From contig NC_081406.1 of the NCBI RefSeq assembly GCF_030272615.1, forward strand, positions 218,370,997 to 218,434,996: 64,000 nucleotides of DNA, given 5' to 3'. How positions within the stretch are numbered: position 1 is the first letter of the stretch; the number at the start of each line of letters is the position of its first letter. The DNA comes from Cryptomeria japonica. Taxonomy: Eukaryota > Streptophyta > Pinopsida > Cupressales > Cupressaceae. Under the pieces are notes generated by a model. That model was not told the origin of the DNA. It ran no database searches and saw only the letters and a list, made by a program, of their open reading frames with translations. Shown here in pieces: positions 31,474 to 42,573 of the stretch. The position numbers were made by a program, and so were the translations under genes.

Positions 31474-33240
31474 CACTATGACTGACATGATTGATTTGCT
31501 TGACTGCAGGAGTATTTACCTATGCTGGAGTCACGGGAGAGATTCCCATCGACTCAGAGGTTGCGACCTGAGCTGACCTTCAAGGACAGGGCTGCTATTG
31601 AGGCTATGGGTCTGAGACATATTCTGTATGTGCCTGAGTTTCAGGCGAACATGGGATTGTTGACTGCAGTGGCAGAGAGGTGGCACTCCAAGACTTGCAC
31701 ATTTCATTTGTCGATGGGTGAGATGACAGTCACCCTGGAGGATGTGTACCGGATTTTGAGGATATCGATTGATGGGGAGCTGATTCCCTACGATTGAGAT
31801 GGAGATAGGGATGTCTTGAGATGAGTTTTCTGGGATCGAGGACTGGAGATGAGGGTAGGGCATGTGGCATGGGATACCATGACATAGATAGGATTGGCAC
31901 TACCGATAGTGGTAGGAGGAGCGAGTAGTGGGTTCTTGTATCCGGATAGAGCGACATGAGGGTTGGCTGTGGGCTAGGGGAGCACATTGGAGACACTGGT
32001 GACACAGCACAACAGATATGCCATGGGACCGTGTGTGCTGGCACACCTATATTATGAGCTTCATCAGTTTGTGTACCATGGATCAGTGGGATTGGGCTGC
32101 GGGGTCACCTTGTTACAGGTGTGGGCCTGTGAGCATCTACCAGTGACACGATCGATACATTTCAGGGGTAGAGGTCATAGACGCAGTTTCATGCATTTGT
32201 ATAATATGATCACCTCGCAGCCACAGATTGATAGGTTGGAGTACTAGCGGCGGGCTATAGATGAGATTGATACAGTTATATGGAGGCCATACCTGGGATG
32301 TGAGAAGTGGGAGGATGATGCAGTAGAGCTACCCTATACCTTCCGGAGCAGGTATCTGATTGGGCGGACACCCTATGTACTGGAGAGGTAGCTGGTTGAC
32401 AAAGTGGGTAGGCAGTTTGGCAAGATCCAGTGGATGCCATGGGGTTCAAGCATGTATGCGCGGATGGTCAGGGATCAGGCACAATTTGGGCCATTGCTAT
32501 CATATGATCAAGCTATTACACAGCTAGTGGAGATGATGCCCCTACCCTAGGATATATGGCCAGAGATCGAGGATGCTGACATGGTTGCAGAGTACACAGC
32601 GTATTGGGTCGAGCATCCATTCCCATGCCTGACAGATCTAGGAGAGCTACTAGATGGAGATGGTGGTAGGGATGGTGATGATGATGGAGATGATGGGGGG
32701 AGAGGCCGATGGAGGAGGCAGGGTGCAGTTGGATAGAGGAGGGTGGCACCATGGAGGGAGGGTGGAGAGGACAGACAGGTTCGGATTGTGAGAGGTCATA
32801 GTGGATTATCGCTATAGGTGCCAGCGGCACAAGGTCCCAGACAGGTGCAGGGACAGGGACAAATGCAGGTGCAGGTATAGGTACAACCACCAGTACAGGA
32901 ACAAGCACAGTGACAGGCACCCATACAGGGGGAGGCACAGGCAGAGGTATAGGGGGGCCGAGGCAGAGGAGGATGAGCTGACCGAGTTGAGGGAGATCTG
33001 CCAGGGATAGGCAGATGACATTTAGGACCTGGAGAGGGAGAGGGATAGATTCAGGAGGCGGCTCAGAGATACTGAGCGGGAGCAGGACTAGGCCATTCAA
33101 CGCTACATAGAGGCTGAGACAGCACTCAGGGCTGGGAGGCAGGCGGTAGAGAACACAGGGGCTAGATATGCCTGTCCTGTGGGCAGGGGAGGAGATAGGC
33201 TACTAGTGGGATCTCTATTATGGTGTAGTGACAACTGATC

Positions 33241-34874
33241 AACGGGCGAGGAGCTTCCATAGACCATCGTGGACAGCGACAGCTATGGGAGGGAGCCAGA
33301 GGAGATAGGAATCTAGTGGTGGGGTTATGGGTCCTCCACCACCACCAGATAGAGGGGATAGGAGGGATGATCCTGGGGTGGGTCCTTCTAGGGCTTAGAC
33401 TCCGTCGAGGCCAAGTGGCTCCGAGGGAGGGAGTTCATCATAGCCATAGAGGGCTCCCTATGTATCAATTTTGTATCATTTTGTATGATGATGTAGACAA
33501 CTTTGGGTGATTGTAGCCATATGATTTTGACATCATTGTACCATGACACTTATGATTATATATATGAGATGATTCATCTTTGCGATAGCTATATGCATGC
33601 GTACCTATGTGATGTATGTTTCTATGTGATGCTTATGATATGGATGCAAATATGTATATGATGCAATGCAATATATTTTTTTTGTTCTTTTATGTTTTAT
33701 ATGTGTATGCATGATGCAAATGTGAATGTATGAAATGCAAATGTAAATTGTGCTAACAGGTGTTGTGTGCAGGATGTTATGTAGTTGTGATATCTATATG
33801 TATGTATGAAATGCTTATATGTGGTAATGCAGGTGCAACTACATGAAGTGCAAATGTTTTTGGTGTGTCATTATACTCAGTCATGTGATAGCAGGCTACG
33901 CGGACTCGAGAAGGATGATGAAAGTCAATCAAGAAAGGGGAATGGAAGACAGAAGATATGAAAGTGAAAGAGCTTCTTGTGTGTTATCATCATTGAGCTT
34001 TATTATGGCAAGTAGGTTATGACAATCAAGGCATATGTTTGACCCATAAAGTCATTGTACCTGTTTGCATGGAGATAAGACAGTCGCAAACAAGGAATGC
34101 CCCAGTTCATACTAGACTCACAGTGTCCTCATATCCTTGGACAAGTCATAGCATTACTAAAAGACAATCCACAGACAGCAAAAGAAAAATAAGTGACGAT
34201 ACCCCATCCTCGCCTTTCTAGTCAAAGACATCCTGGAGATAGAATCTCTAGTCAGAGACATCCTAGAAAAGCTAAAAGATATGTCACCAAAAGATAAAAT
34301 CAAAAGAAAACCAAGCCTCGACACCAACATCCACTGTAGTCCTCAAATTTAGTATTGTCACTTGTATAAGTCTTATTTGATTGTGGTCACAATGTTTACT
34401 TTCATAGAAAGGATAGATAGCACTAAACCATATGTTGTCTGAGTCTGTTGAAAGATTTGATTTGTTGAGGCCCATTGTTGCTATTGTGTCTCATCTGAAA
34501 CTGACTGAATCCATGAAACTGATACTTTATTGCAGAGAAGATGAAACTTTATTGCGGATTGTGCACGGATAGACTAAAGGAAGCTGGAAGAAACTGTACT
34601 CCTCGAAATTTGTGATGTTCTCAGTTCCACACCCATCACTAGACGTAGGATTTGCCTTAGCCACAGATAGGATCTGATTTATTATGGATGGAAAGGGAGG
34701 TGAAAAGGGAGGTTTATTATGAATGGCTAACCAATCTTGGGTAGATCAATAACAAGCCATGATGGGAATGGGTAAGTTTATTATGAATGAATAGGTTGTG
34801 AGTGTGTGCAAAGTGAAAGGATGAAAGTGAATCCTGAAGGAGCGAGGAGAAATGTCTTTATGCATGGCGCTGGT
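33241..34874. other. T2 3' non-coding region right of the PMD gene
   Basis: No supported gene. Includes ATG/TATG-rich low-complexity sequence (33540-33850) and a repeated AGTCAAAGACATCCT / AGTCAGAGACATCCT pair near 34220-34265. Ends at the GCTGGT duplication of the solo LTR. Confidence 0.5.
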
Positions 34875-35981
34875 TGTTGGAAATATGGATGGAGTAACTG
34901 AGAGGGGAGGGGTGAATCAGTTACCACAAAAATAAATCCACAAGTCCCTTAGATGTCTTAAATATAAACTGCTGTAACTCGGTAAATTAGCTTATCATTG
35001 TTCATCAAACATTAATATGCATGAAACAAATAACATGAACACAAGTAACACCAGATATAACGTGGAAACCCAATTTTGGGAAAACCACCAATGTAACTAG
35101 TTACTGATTTTCACTCTTCTAAAGTGAGCCCTGTTAGGAGCCAACCCTGTTAAAGGTTACAAAACACACTGTTAGGTGTGACCCGGTTAGAGGATTTGAT
35201 CACCCTGCTAGGAGTGGCCTTGTGAAAGGTCTTAAGAACAATTCAACCGAATTGTCACCTTGTCAGAGGATTTACAAAATGGTTGTTAGACCAACTCTGT
35301 TAAGAGATTTCGGTATCACTGCTACAATGGTTAGAAAGCAACAATGAAGTGACCTGAATTAAACACAACTTATCTTGCTGATACAGATCTCTATTCTGCG
35401 CCAATAGATCCTTACTGATCACATATATCTTTTCTGCACCTCAAGGATATCACTGATCCTTCATCAGAATTCGCACATTTCTGCTTCTTCACATCTCCAT
35501 ACTTTTCACTCTTCCTTTTTTTTCACTTCAAAATCGCAACTTGATCTCTCATATATACCATTCAGGTTACCAAGTCGGCTCAATTATAAGTTAAAATAAA
35601 TATTACATAGGTCGGCTACATATACAAGTTTCAATAAATTAAATATTGCTTCGGTCGGCTGCATAAACATTTCACTGATGCTCGGTGAACACTGCTGATT
35701 CTTCGATAACCGACTGAACTCGGTAAGTACTGCGAGCTCGGTAAAGACTGGCTTTCCTTCATATTCTTCGAAGACCGACTTAACTCGGTAAAGACTGTGA
35801 ACTCGGTATAGACTAACTTTCCTTCACATATTCTTCGAAGACCGACTTAACTTGCTTCTCTTACCGTCTGAACTCAGTAGACTCTGTCTGACTGCTTTGC
35901 CGAACATTCTGAACTCGGTAGACTGATATGACATTTGTGTAACATCAAAGACAACACACAATTAAACAATTGTATCCAACA
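34875..35981 (-). mobile_element. Solo copia-type LTR in T2 with GCTGGT target duplication
   Basis: 1107 bp with inverted ends TGTTGGA...TCCAACA (minus start TGTTGGATACAATTG) and flanks GCTGGT at 34869-34874 and 35982-35987 (5-6 bp). It contains CTGAGAGGGGAGGGGTGAATC, the GTGGAAACCCAATTTTGGG block (about 35061), a run of CTGTTAG hairpins (35143-35306) and ACTCGGTAA words in U3. Strand inferred from the order of these blocks. Younger than T2. Confidence 0.85.
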
Positions 35982-36229
35982 GCTGGTAACCTAGTTTTCA
36001 CCATGGTACTTGCCCAGGGCGCCACCGAAGTGGTTTTCACCGTTGGACGAAATTATTTCTCTTTACTTTTTTTTTATTTTTCAATGTTTTTTGTGTCACA
36101 AGGCGCCTGTTTGCCAGGTTTTCACCAAGTAACGATTTTTATGTTTTATAATTTATTTTTTTTTGTATTTTTTTGTATTTTTGAAATTTTTGATTTTTTT
36201 TTTTTTTTGAATTAGGATACTCTAAAGAG

Positions 36230-37204
36230 CTATGTGTAAAATCTGCGAAGGTGCATGTTGTTGATAGGATCCTCCAAAGGTTCACCTTCTGTAGTTGAGA
36301 GTTGATATGCACCAGATCCATATGTTGCTGTAATGATGTAAGGACCAAGCCAATTTGGTTCGAACTTGCCCTTCTTCTCTCTGTCTTGTTGATTTTTGGG
36401 ATTTTCTCTGAGAACCAAATCACCTATCTCAAATGTGTGATGCTTGACTTTGTGATTGTAGTTGTATTGTTCCTTGACTGAATTATGTGTAGCTCGAGTG
36501 ACTGTCTTCCTTGATAAAGAAACTGAGATAGAATTACTAGTGTGTGGACTACACAAGCCCATATGCATGTCACCTAAAGAAGTTTGGGCACCCCTGATAA
36601 AAAAGTCCTTCGAGGAAGCTCCATTAAAGTTCCATGATGTATCACCAAAAGGGGATGGATGTGCGGAATAAGTGGATGAGTGATGAAGGCTTATGATTGT
36701 GGAAAGAAGTGAAAGTAGGATAGCATGATGGAGACTTAGGATCAACAAGTGTGCTTTTTGACTTAAAATTTTAGAATTTTTGCCCCCAGTTATTTTGGTA
36801 TTAGGGGAGATCAACTCTTGCTCTTTTTGCTTCATAGGATTTTTATCCTTGACTTTGATTTTTGCAGAGTCCAATAGCTTTTGATTTTGATCTGGACTAA
36901 AGGACTTTTCTTTATTTTTGACTTTTAGATTTTTCTTTTCAAAGCTTGATTCTTGATCCCCAATTAGTAAGGGATTTTCCAATTCTTGTTGATCCAAGTC
37001 TGGGAGCGGAGTGGAAATGGAATGAGTGGATGAAATGGTAAAGCTATATGATTTCTCAAGAGGGCTGGCGATACACTCAATAGATTCTTTGTCAGAACCA
37101 CTCTTAGGACTATTGATATCAAGAGATGCTTGCACCAATAGAGGAGATTTGCATTCAGACTTGGTAGACACAACACTAGGTGGTTCACACCCAATTCCTT
37201 TCAA
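36230..37204 (-). pseudogene. T2 linker plus integrase C terminus
   Basis: 324-codon open frame. Residues 1-150 are polar, Lys/Ser-rich and low complexity; 151-174 form a strongly hydrophobic stretch (LLILSLHHAILLSLLSTIISL); residues about 257-324 match the C-terminal end of Tat integrases (FEIGDLVLRENP, KGKFEPNWLGPY, HLRRFYT). The RT, RNase H and integrase catalytic core that should precede this are missing, so a large deletion has joined the protease-side linker to the integrase tail. A frameshift near 37295 separates it from the upstream gag-protease frame. Confidence 0.75.
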
Positions 37205-37209
37205 ATTTT

Positions 37210-40200
37210 CTATAGATTGTTCCTATCAATTGAATGTCTTAGGAGATAGTGGGAGTTGGTCAACATGGAGGATATACTCACCACATCCCATGTCTTTAAC
37301 TTGAACTTTTCTTTGATCTCTTTTTGTTTGGATGTAGAAGATTTCAAGGATTCTGGATCCACATATGCTGAAGATGGAACAACTTCTTGATTTACTGGGA
37401 TTGTTATTTCTGATCTATGGCGCAAATTGTTGCAATATATGAATGGATTTGTATCACCTTTTATGGTCACTTCAACTCCATTGTGTGGAAACTTGATACA
37501 TCGATGATATGTAGATGGTACTGCGCTCATCTCATGAATCCATGGACATCCTAGCAATATGTTGTATGTGAGATCCAGGTCTAGGACTTGACAAACCACA
37601 TCCTTCATAACTAGCCCTACTCTCAGAGGTAATGTGACTGTGCCTTTGGATGAACGCTCTTCATCATCATATGCTTTGATAGTAATTTTGTTTGTAGAAT
37701 TCACAACTTTGTCGGAATATCCCAATTGTTTAATAGTGCTCAATGTACAAATGTTTAGACTTGCTCCTCCATCTATTAGGACTCATTTGATTCTATGTTT
37801 GTGTATGAAGGCTTCAATGTGTAAAAGTGCATTATGTGGCTGACTTATAGAGGTGTCATCAGCTTCTGTGAATGTAAGGGAGTGTGAAATGGAAAGGCAT
37901 CCAACCATGGCTTGAAATTGGTCCACGTTCAGATCAGTAGGAATGGCAGTTTCTCTCAAGATTTTGTCAAGAATGGATTTATGTGCGGGGGATATGCGTA
38001 GGAGCTCAAGAATGGAGATGAGCGTGGGTGTCTTCCCTAATTGTTCTACAAGGTCATACTCAGGTTTGGTTGATGAGGAAGCGGTATTCTTGGCTGGAGC
38101 ACCTTGCAAAGTGATTTTATCTCGACAGGTTGTAACATGACATTCAGAGGTAGGTTCAGAAGAAGATCCAATGCCTTTTAAGACAATCTTGGGTCTCTGG
38201 GTAGAATTCTCAGGGTTTTTGTCCTTGATGATAATGGTAGAGACATAATTGTCCATCAAGATGTGATTGATAGTTGAATCATAGTTGTAGGATGCTCTAG
38301 TATAGTTGGTTTGATCATCTGTGACTTTATCTTTTCCTTTGTCATGTTTTGGGAATGGTTCCTTAAACATCTCATGTTCTTGATTGAATGAGTGTCCTTC
38401 AATTTCTATGTCACCTCTATCAATGAGATCTTGTATGATGTTCTTCAGTCGATGGCAATTTCTTGTCCTATGACCCTTTCTCTTATGAAATTCACAATAT
38501 TCATCATCATTCCACCAATTTGGTTTCACCTTTGGCTTATATGGAGGAAAATCTGGAATAGTGATTACCTTGTTTGCCACTAGCTTCTTGAAAACTAACT
38601 CAAGTGGTTCTCCCAATGGGGTGTACTTCCTTCGTGATTTGGAAGTTGTTTGAGTATTCACTTGGTTGTTTGTAGAGCTTGATCCCAAAAAAATGATTTT
38701 GGGTCGCACTGTATTGGCATCAACAACACGGTCATTGACTGTGTTCTTGTTTTTATTCCAAAATCTTGGCTTATCTTTTCCTTTAAAGTCATCTTTGTTT
38801 TCCTTGAATATCTTAATGACTCCTTGTTCAACTAGGACCTTCTCTATTGCTAAGCCTTTTTCAATGATGTCCTTGAAGGTGGATAAACAAGCTTTCCTTA
38901 AGTCATAACCAATCTCTTTGTTAACATTTTGGTTGAACATTTCTACCATTTGTTTTTGTGGAATTTCACAAGAGCATCTGCTGGCTTGATTCCTCCATCT
39001 TTGTAAAAATGATGCAAAAGACTCTCCATCTTTTTGCTTGGTGTTGCACAAAGTAGTGACTAATATGTTTGTCTCTATGCTGTAGGAGAAATGTTGGATA
39101 AATGCCTCTGCTAAGTCACCCCATGACTTAATTCCAGGTGGAAGTTGGGAGAACCATTCCATAGCTTGATCGCCTAGGCTTTGTGGGAATAATCTCATCA
39201 AATATGTCTCGTCTGCTGCTACCTCAATGCAAGCTATGAAAAACTATCTTATGTGTGCCTTAGGATCCCCTTTGCCTCTGTACTTATCAAACTTAGGCGT
39301 CACAAAGTATGTAGGAAATGGAGGCATCGGAATGCTCTTGTCAAATGGATAAGGACATATGTCTCTCATTGTGTAAGTTGGCTTCAGTGTATTTATGTCC
39401 TCCATTTTCTTTTGTAAGTCCCTGATTTGTTGCTCCGAATTTCTCGTAGGTGGAGATCGACTTCTTGGACCATACCCTATGCTTGAGGCACCAATTGGAG
39501 GAGGAGCATGTTGCATATATGCATGATATTGATCATACACATGTTCATATGGAGGAGGTCTATAGTGATGCTGCATATATGGACCACTTTGAGGAACGCA
39601 ATATCTATTTTTTCCATGTATACCATACTCTACAGGCATGTCATGTTCTAATGTGTTGTCCCCAAATTTGACACAGGGTTTCCTTGTGTCCAAAGTTTGA
39701 GCATGCCTTTGAATATCCAATTGCTTTGGTAGTTGATCCTTAGCATTGATATGTGATTGAGCATATTTCTCTGCATAAGACTTCCATAATGGTCTGTGAA
39801 GGTGAGTATCATATGCTTGACCATGTGTATGTGGGACCTCTAGTTTTTAAAACAAAGATGATGGTGATTCAGGCACAAGATGTAGTCTTCTATTGCCTCC
39901 ACTATTAGGCCTCCTTTGATCCATGTTGGAGTGAGGTTGTTGCAAAGGTCGATTTTCCATTATTTGAGACATGTCAAAATCATGAGGTATCTTGGCTCCA
40001 CTTTGTGCCATCATTTGTAAGAAGTATTGTCTATCCCTCCTCATTATTTCCTCAATCAATCGATTGAAGTGGGGGTCCATAATGGATTCTTCCACATCTG
40101 CTGAATGTACTAAAAAGTTGTCCATATCATCATTGTGTGTATCATTGTTGTTTGTAGTGTCCATGTTCTCAACATTTGGAATGTTTCTATAGGCATCCAT

Positions 40201-40326
40201 GTCAGGTAATGTGTTATGATCAGTATTGAAAAAGACATCATTGTCATACTCATAGAAACTCATGTTTGCGGACTCTTGAGACTCTTTAGTTTCTCTCCTA
40301 AATTTTTGAAGACAGGTTTCAACCAT
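37210..40326 (-). pseudogene. T2 gag-protease, nearly intact
   Basis: Collinear with T1 gag-pro in three blocks, 39847-40326, 39244-39720 and 37783-39201, continuing to 37210. Features: acidic N terminus; PFPTYFVTPKFDKYRGKGDP; gag core ETYLMRLFPQSLGDQAMEWF; knuckle CEFHKRKGHRTRNC; protease LIDGGASLNICT; GRPW-like GCPWIHEMSAVPSTYH. Interrupted only by a stop near 39844, one near 39243 and a TGA near 37780 where T1 has CGA (Arg). No G-patch follows. If made, Gag could package this RNA while RT and integrase come from another Tat copy. Confidence 0.88.
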
Positions 40327-40835
40327 GAACTAGGTATTGACCGAGATGTGTGAGACTAGATGAAAATGGAAAAAGTATGGAAGACCAAGAGTTGGATGGA
40401 ATGTAAAAGAATCTGAGGTGTACTTGCAATGTCCAAAGTGTAAGACCAAGTATGTATGTAGCAGAGTAGGTGTGACTTCCAAAGAGAGGATAGTTTCTCT
40501 TGATGAGGTAAGTTAAACTTGACTCTAAGTAAAACCAAATGAGACCCAAAGGTGATAGACCTTGATGAGGGACCACTTAGCAAAGTGTTGTTGTATGTAG
40601 TGTGTTGACAAAGCAAGATGAGGACAAGCAAGTGACCTTTGACTCAAGTTTAAAAAAATGTGAATGTAATGTAAAGTGTAAAGAAATGATGGACTGTGTG
40701 AGACCCAAAGACAGGTTGAATGCTAGATGAAAACCTGGAGAAATATCCTAGGAAGCTCAAGAATTCTAAAACTGACTGTGTTTGTTTGCTAGACTGTAAA
40801 AGTTTTTCAATTCTGAACACAGAGCTGCTTGTATA

Positions 40836-41000
40836 CTACACAGACGCGATTTCCTGACATAGACGTGGTTCTGTTTAACACAGACGCGTTTCTGAGATTT
40901 TTTGTAAATTGCAATGTTGATTCTGGAAACACAGACGGGTTTCTACCCTTCACAGACGTGGTTATACAACACAGATGCTATTATGTCAGACACAGACGTG
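40836..41000 (-). repeat. CACAGACGCG-type array 1 in T2 leader
   Basis: About seven copies of ACACAGACGYGRTT at 15-30-bp spacing (plus strand), for example CACAGACGCGTTTCTG and CACAGACGTGTTTCC. Reverse complement of the motif in the PMD intron array. Confidence 0.8.
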
Positions 41001-42221
41001 TTTCCACAAAATTTGTGCAATTTTTTCCAATCTGTGAAGTTGTTTTGTTGTGACCAACTCTGAATGTTTGACTATTTTTCATGACAAGAGGACACAATGT
41101 TGATGAAGACTCAATGTTTGCAAGTGTCTAGACTCAAAATGACTCCAAGAAAAGTGTGTTGTTTGATAAAAATGTTTTGCATACACTTGAAGACACAAAA
41201 GACACAATGTTTTGTTGTTTGGTCTTTAATGTTTTGAATGTTTAAAATAAGTCAAGCACAATTCGTATGGCTAGCCAAGACAATAGTTGTTGATCCCACA
41301 TGGGGTTTTACCCCTGAGGCTACGCTATTCAGAGCGGATACTTAGATGCTTGACCTCACTAGCTCCACCCTCAACACTCACTTCTCAAGTCAGCCAAGCA
41401 TCAGTCCCCACAAAAACTCCCCATGGTGAACTTTGTATCTCTACTAAGAACCGTATGTGTGTGGGCCACTACCAGAGGTCCGACCTCGTGCCCCAACAAC
41501 TAGAAGGATTTGGGCTTCTAAAACAAAAAGGTACTAGTAAGGGCATCTGCTCGTGTGGCCATACATGCGACACTTTCAGCTCTGTAAATACAGAAGGCTC
41601 CCAGCCAGTAGGGGTTACGCCCTACAACTGATCAAATAAATTTGATCAAACGGGTTTATGGGGAGACATAGTGTCGGTATGAACTAATCAACACACGTTA
41701 TTCATAGTTTTCACCATGAATACAGTTATTTATAGTGGTTTGGAAGAAGATGGCTTTTCTTTTGCTACCACTTGGGTCGTTCTCTTCTCACTAGTAGTCT
41801 TAATGACCACACGGGAAGACAGGCCCTCTAAAGATTAAACAAAAAGAGTCTATTGCTTAAGACACAAAAGACAATGATTCAATTTTAGTGCACCAATTGA
41901 AGTGTTTGCTAGTCTATTGAAAACAAAGCACACAATAAAAAAAATCAAAAACCCTTGCCAAGGACCTGCAACAAAGATTTGTTAGTAGTTTGGATTGTTT
42001 GAAATAATCACCCCTTCCTGCAAGCACACAAGTTAGGTAAATTTTAGATCCAAAAGACTTTGCGAAAATAGGGGCCTTCAACCAAATGATTTTGCTTTCA
42101 AGACAAGCTGCACCAATTTTATTAGCTAGAACTGAAGATGTTAGCTCAAAATAAACCAGATCTGAAATATTAAATGACCAAAAAATAAATCAATAAAGCT
42201 CCAAAAAAAAAGAAATCAATG

Positions 42222-42470
42222 CACATAGACGCGGTTACCCCAAACACAGACGTGCCTATCTGACGCAGACACACTTCTGTGAGACACAGACGTGGCTCCA
42301 GAACCCAGACGCGTCTAAAAACACCGCAGATGCGGCTGAGGAACACAGACATGGTTTTCAGAATCTGCAAAAAAAATAAAATGTTGTCGAGGATGCAGAC
42401 GTTGTTCCAGATGTCACAGACGTGGCAGAAAATCAAAAACGCGACCTGAAAGTGTGCAGATGCGAAAATG
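42222..42470 (-). repeat. CACAGACGCG-type array 2 in T2 leader
   Basis: About ten more copies (for example CATAGACGCGGTT, CACAGACGTGGCTCC, CCCAGACGCGTCTAA, GCAGATGCGGCTG), close to the PBS. Confidence 0.8.
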
Positions 42471-42552
42471 TCAAAAATGTTGTCGAAAATGCCATATCTG
42501 CAACTTCAAACACAAAATCTACAATAAAATGTTAAATGCAAAAGGGACAAGG

Positions 42553-42570
42553 GTCCCACCAGGCATGCCA
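42553..42570 (-). other. T2 primer-binding site
   Basis: Minus strand TGGCATGCCTGGTGGGAC, 3 nt after the LTR end (CACCATATACA). Different primer from T1; tRNA species not identified. Confidence 0.7.
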
Positions 42571-42573
42571 AAA

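Larger units (their letters stand above)
30485..33240 (+). pseudogene. Plant mobile domain (MAIN-like/PMD) gene captured antisense in T2
   Basis: Two predicted exons. Exon 1, 30485-30550: ATG then 22 codons (MALVHRFDLVHRY, a TAG, RPAEAEEL) ending at a strong donor CTG|GTAAGT. Intron 30551-31509 ends TGACTGCAG. Exon 2 continues in phase: MGLRHILYVPEF, MGLLTAVAERW, TFHLSMGEMTVTLEDVYRI, later GPCVLAHLYYEL, LLQVWACEHLP, VIWRPYL, LVDKVGRQFGKIQ and YWVEHPFPCL, the plant mobile domain (PF10536-type) pattern, in one frame from 31522 to about 32930. It then shows an acidic Asp/Gly stretch, a Gln-rich repeat and, after a +1 shift, a coiled-coil tail (ELTELREICQG, DLERERDRFRRRLRDTE). Many TAG/TGA stops make it a pseudogene. 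PMD proteins act in host silencing and are known to occur on plant transposons. A possible TATA lies near 30391. Confidence 0.85.
40327..42552 (-). other. T2 5' leader
   Basis: Leader between PBS and gag, 2.2 kb, with two arrays of CACAGACGYG-type motifs and otherwise no supported coding sequence. The plus frame 41287-41631 has no recognisable domain and I do not call it a gene. Confidence 0.6.

Noticed and set aside
32516-33100. Minus-strand 194-codon Pro/Val/Leu-rich ORF in T2
   Set aside because: Shadow of the Gln-rich and acidic part of the plus-strand PMD gene; no conserved motif, and it would start and end in low-complexity DNA.
41287-41631. 114-codon Cys/Ser-containing plus ORF in the T2 leader
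   Set aside because: No recognisable family or repeat of the frame in related leaders seen here; treated as leader sequence.
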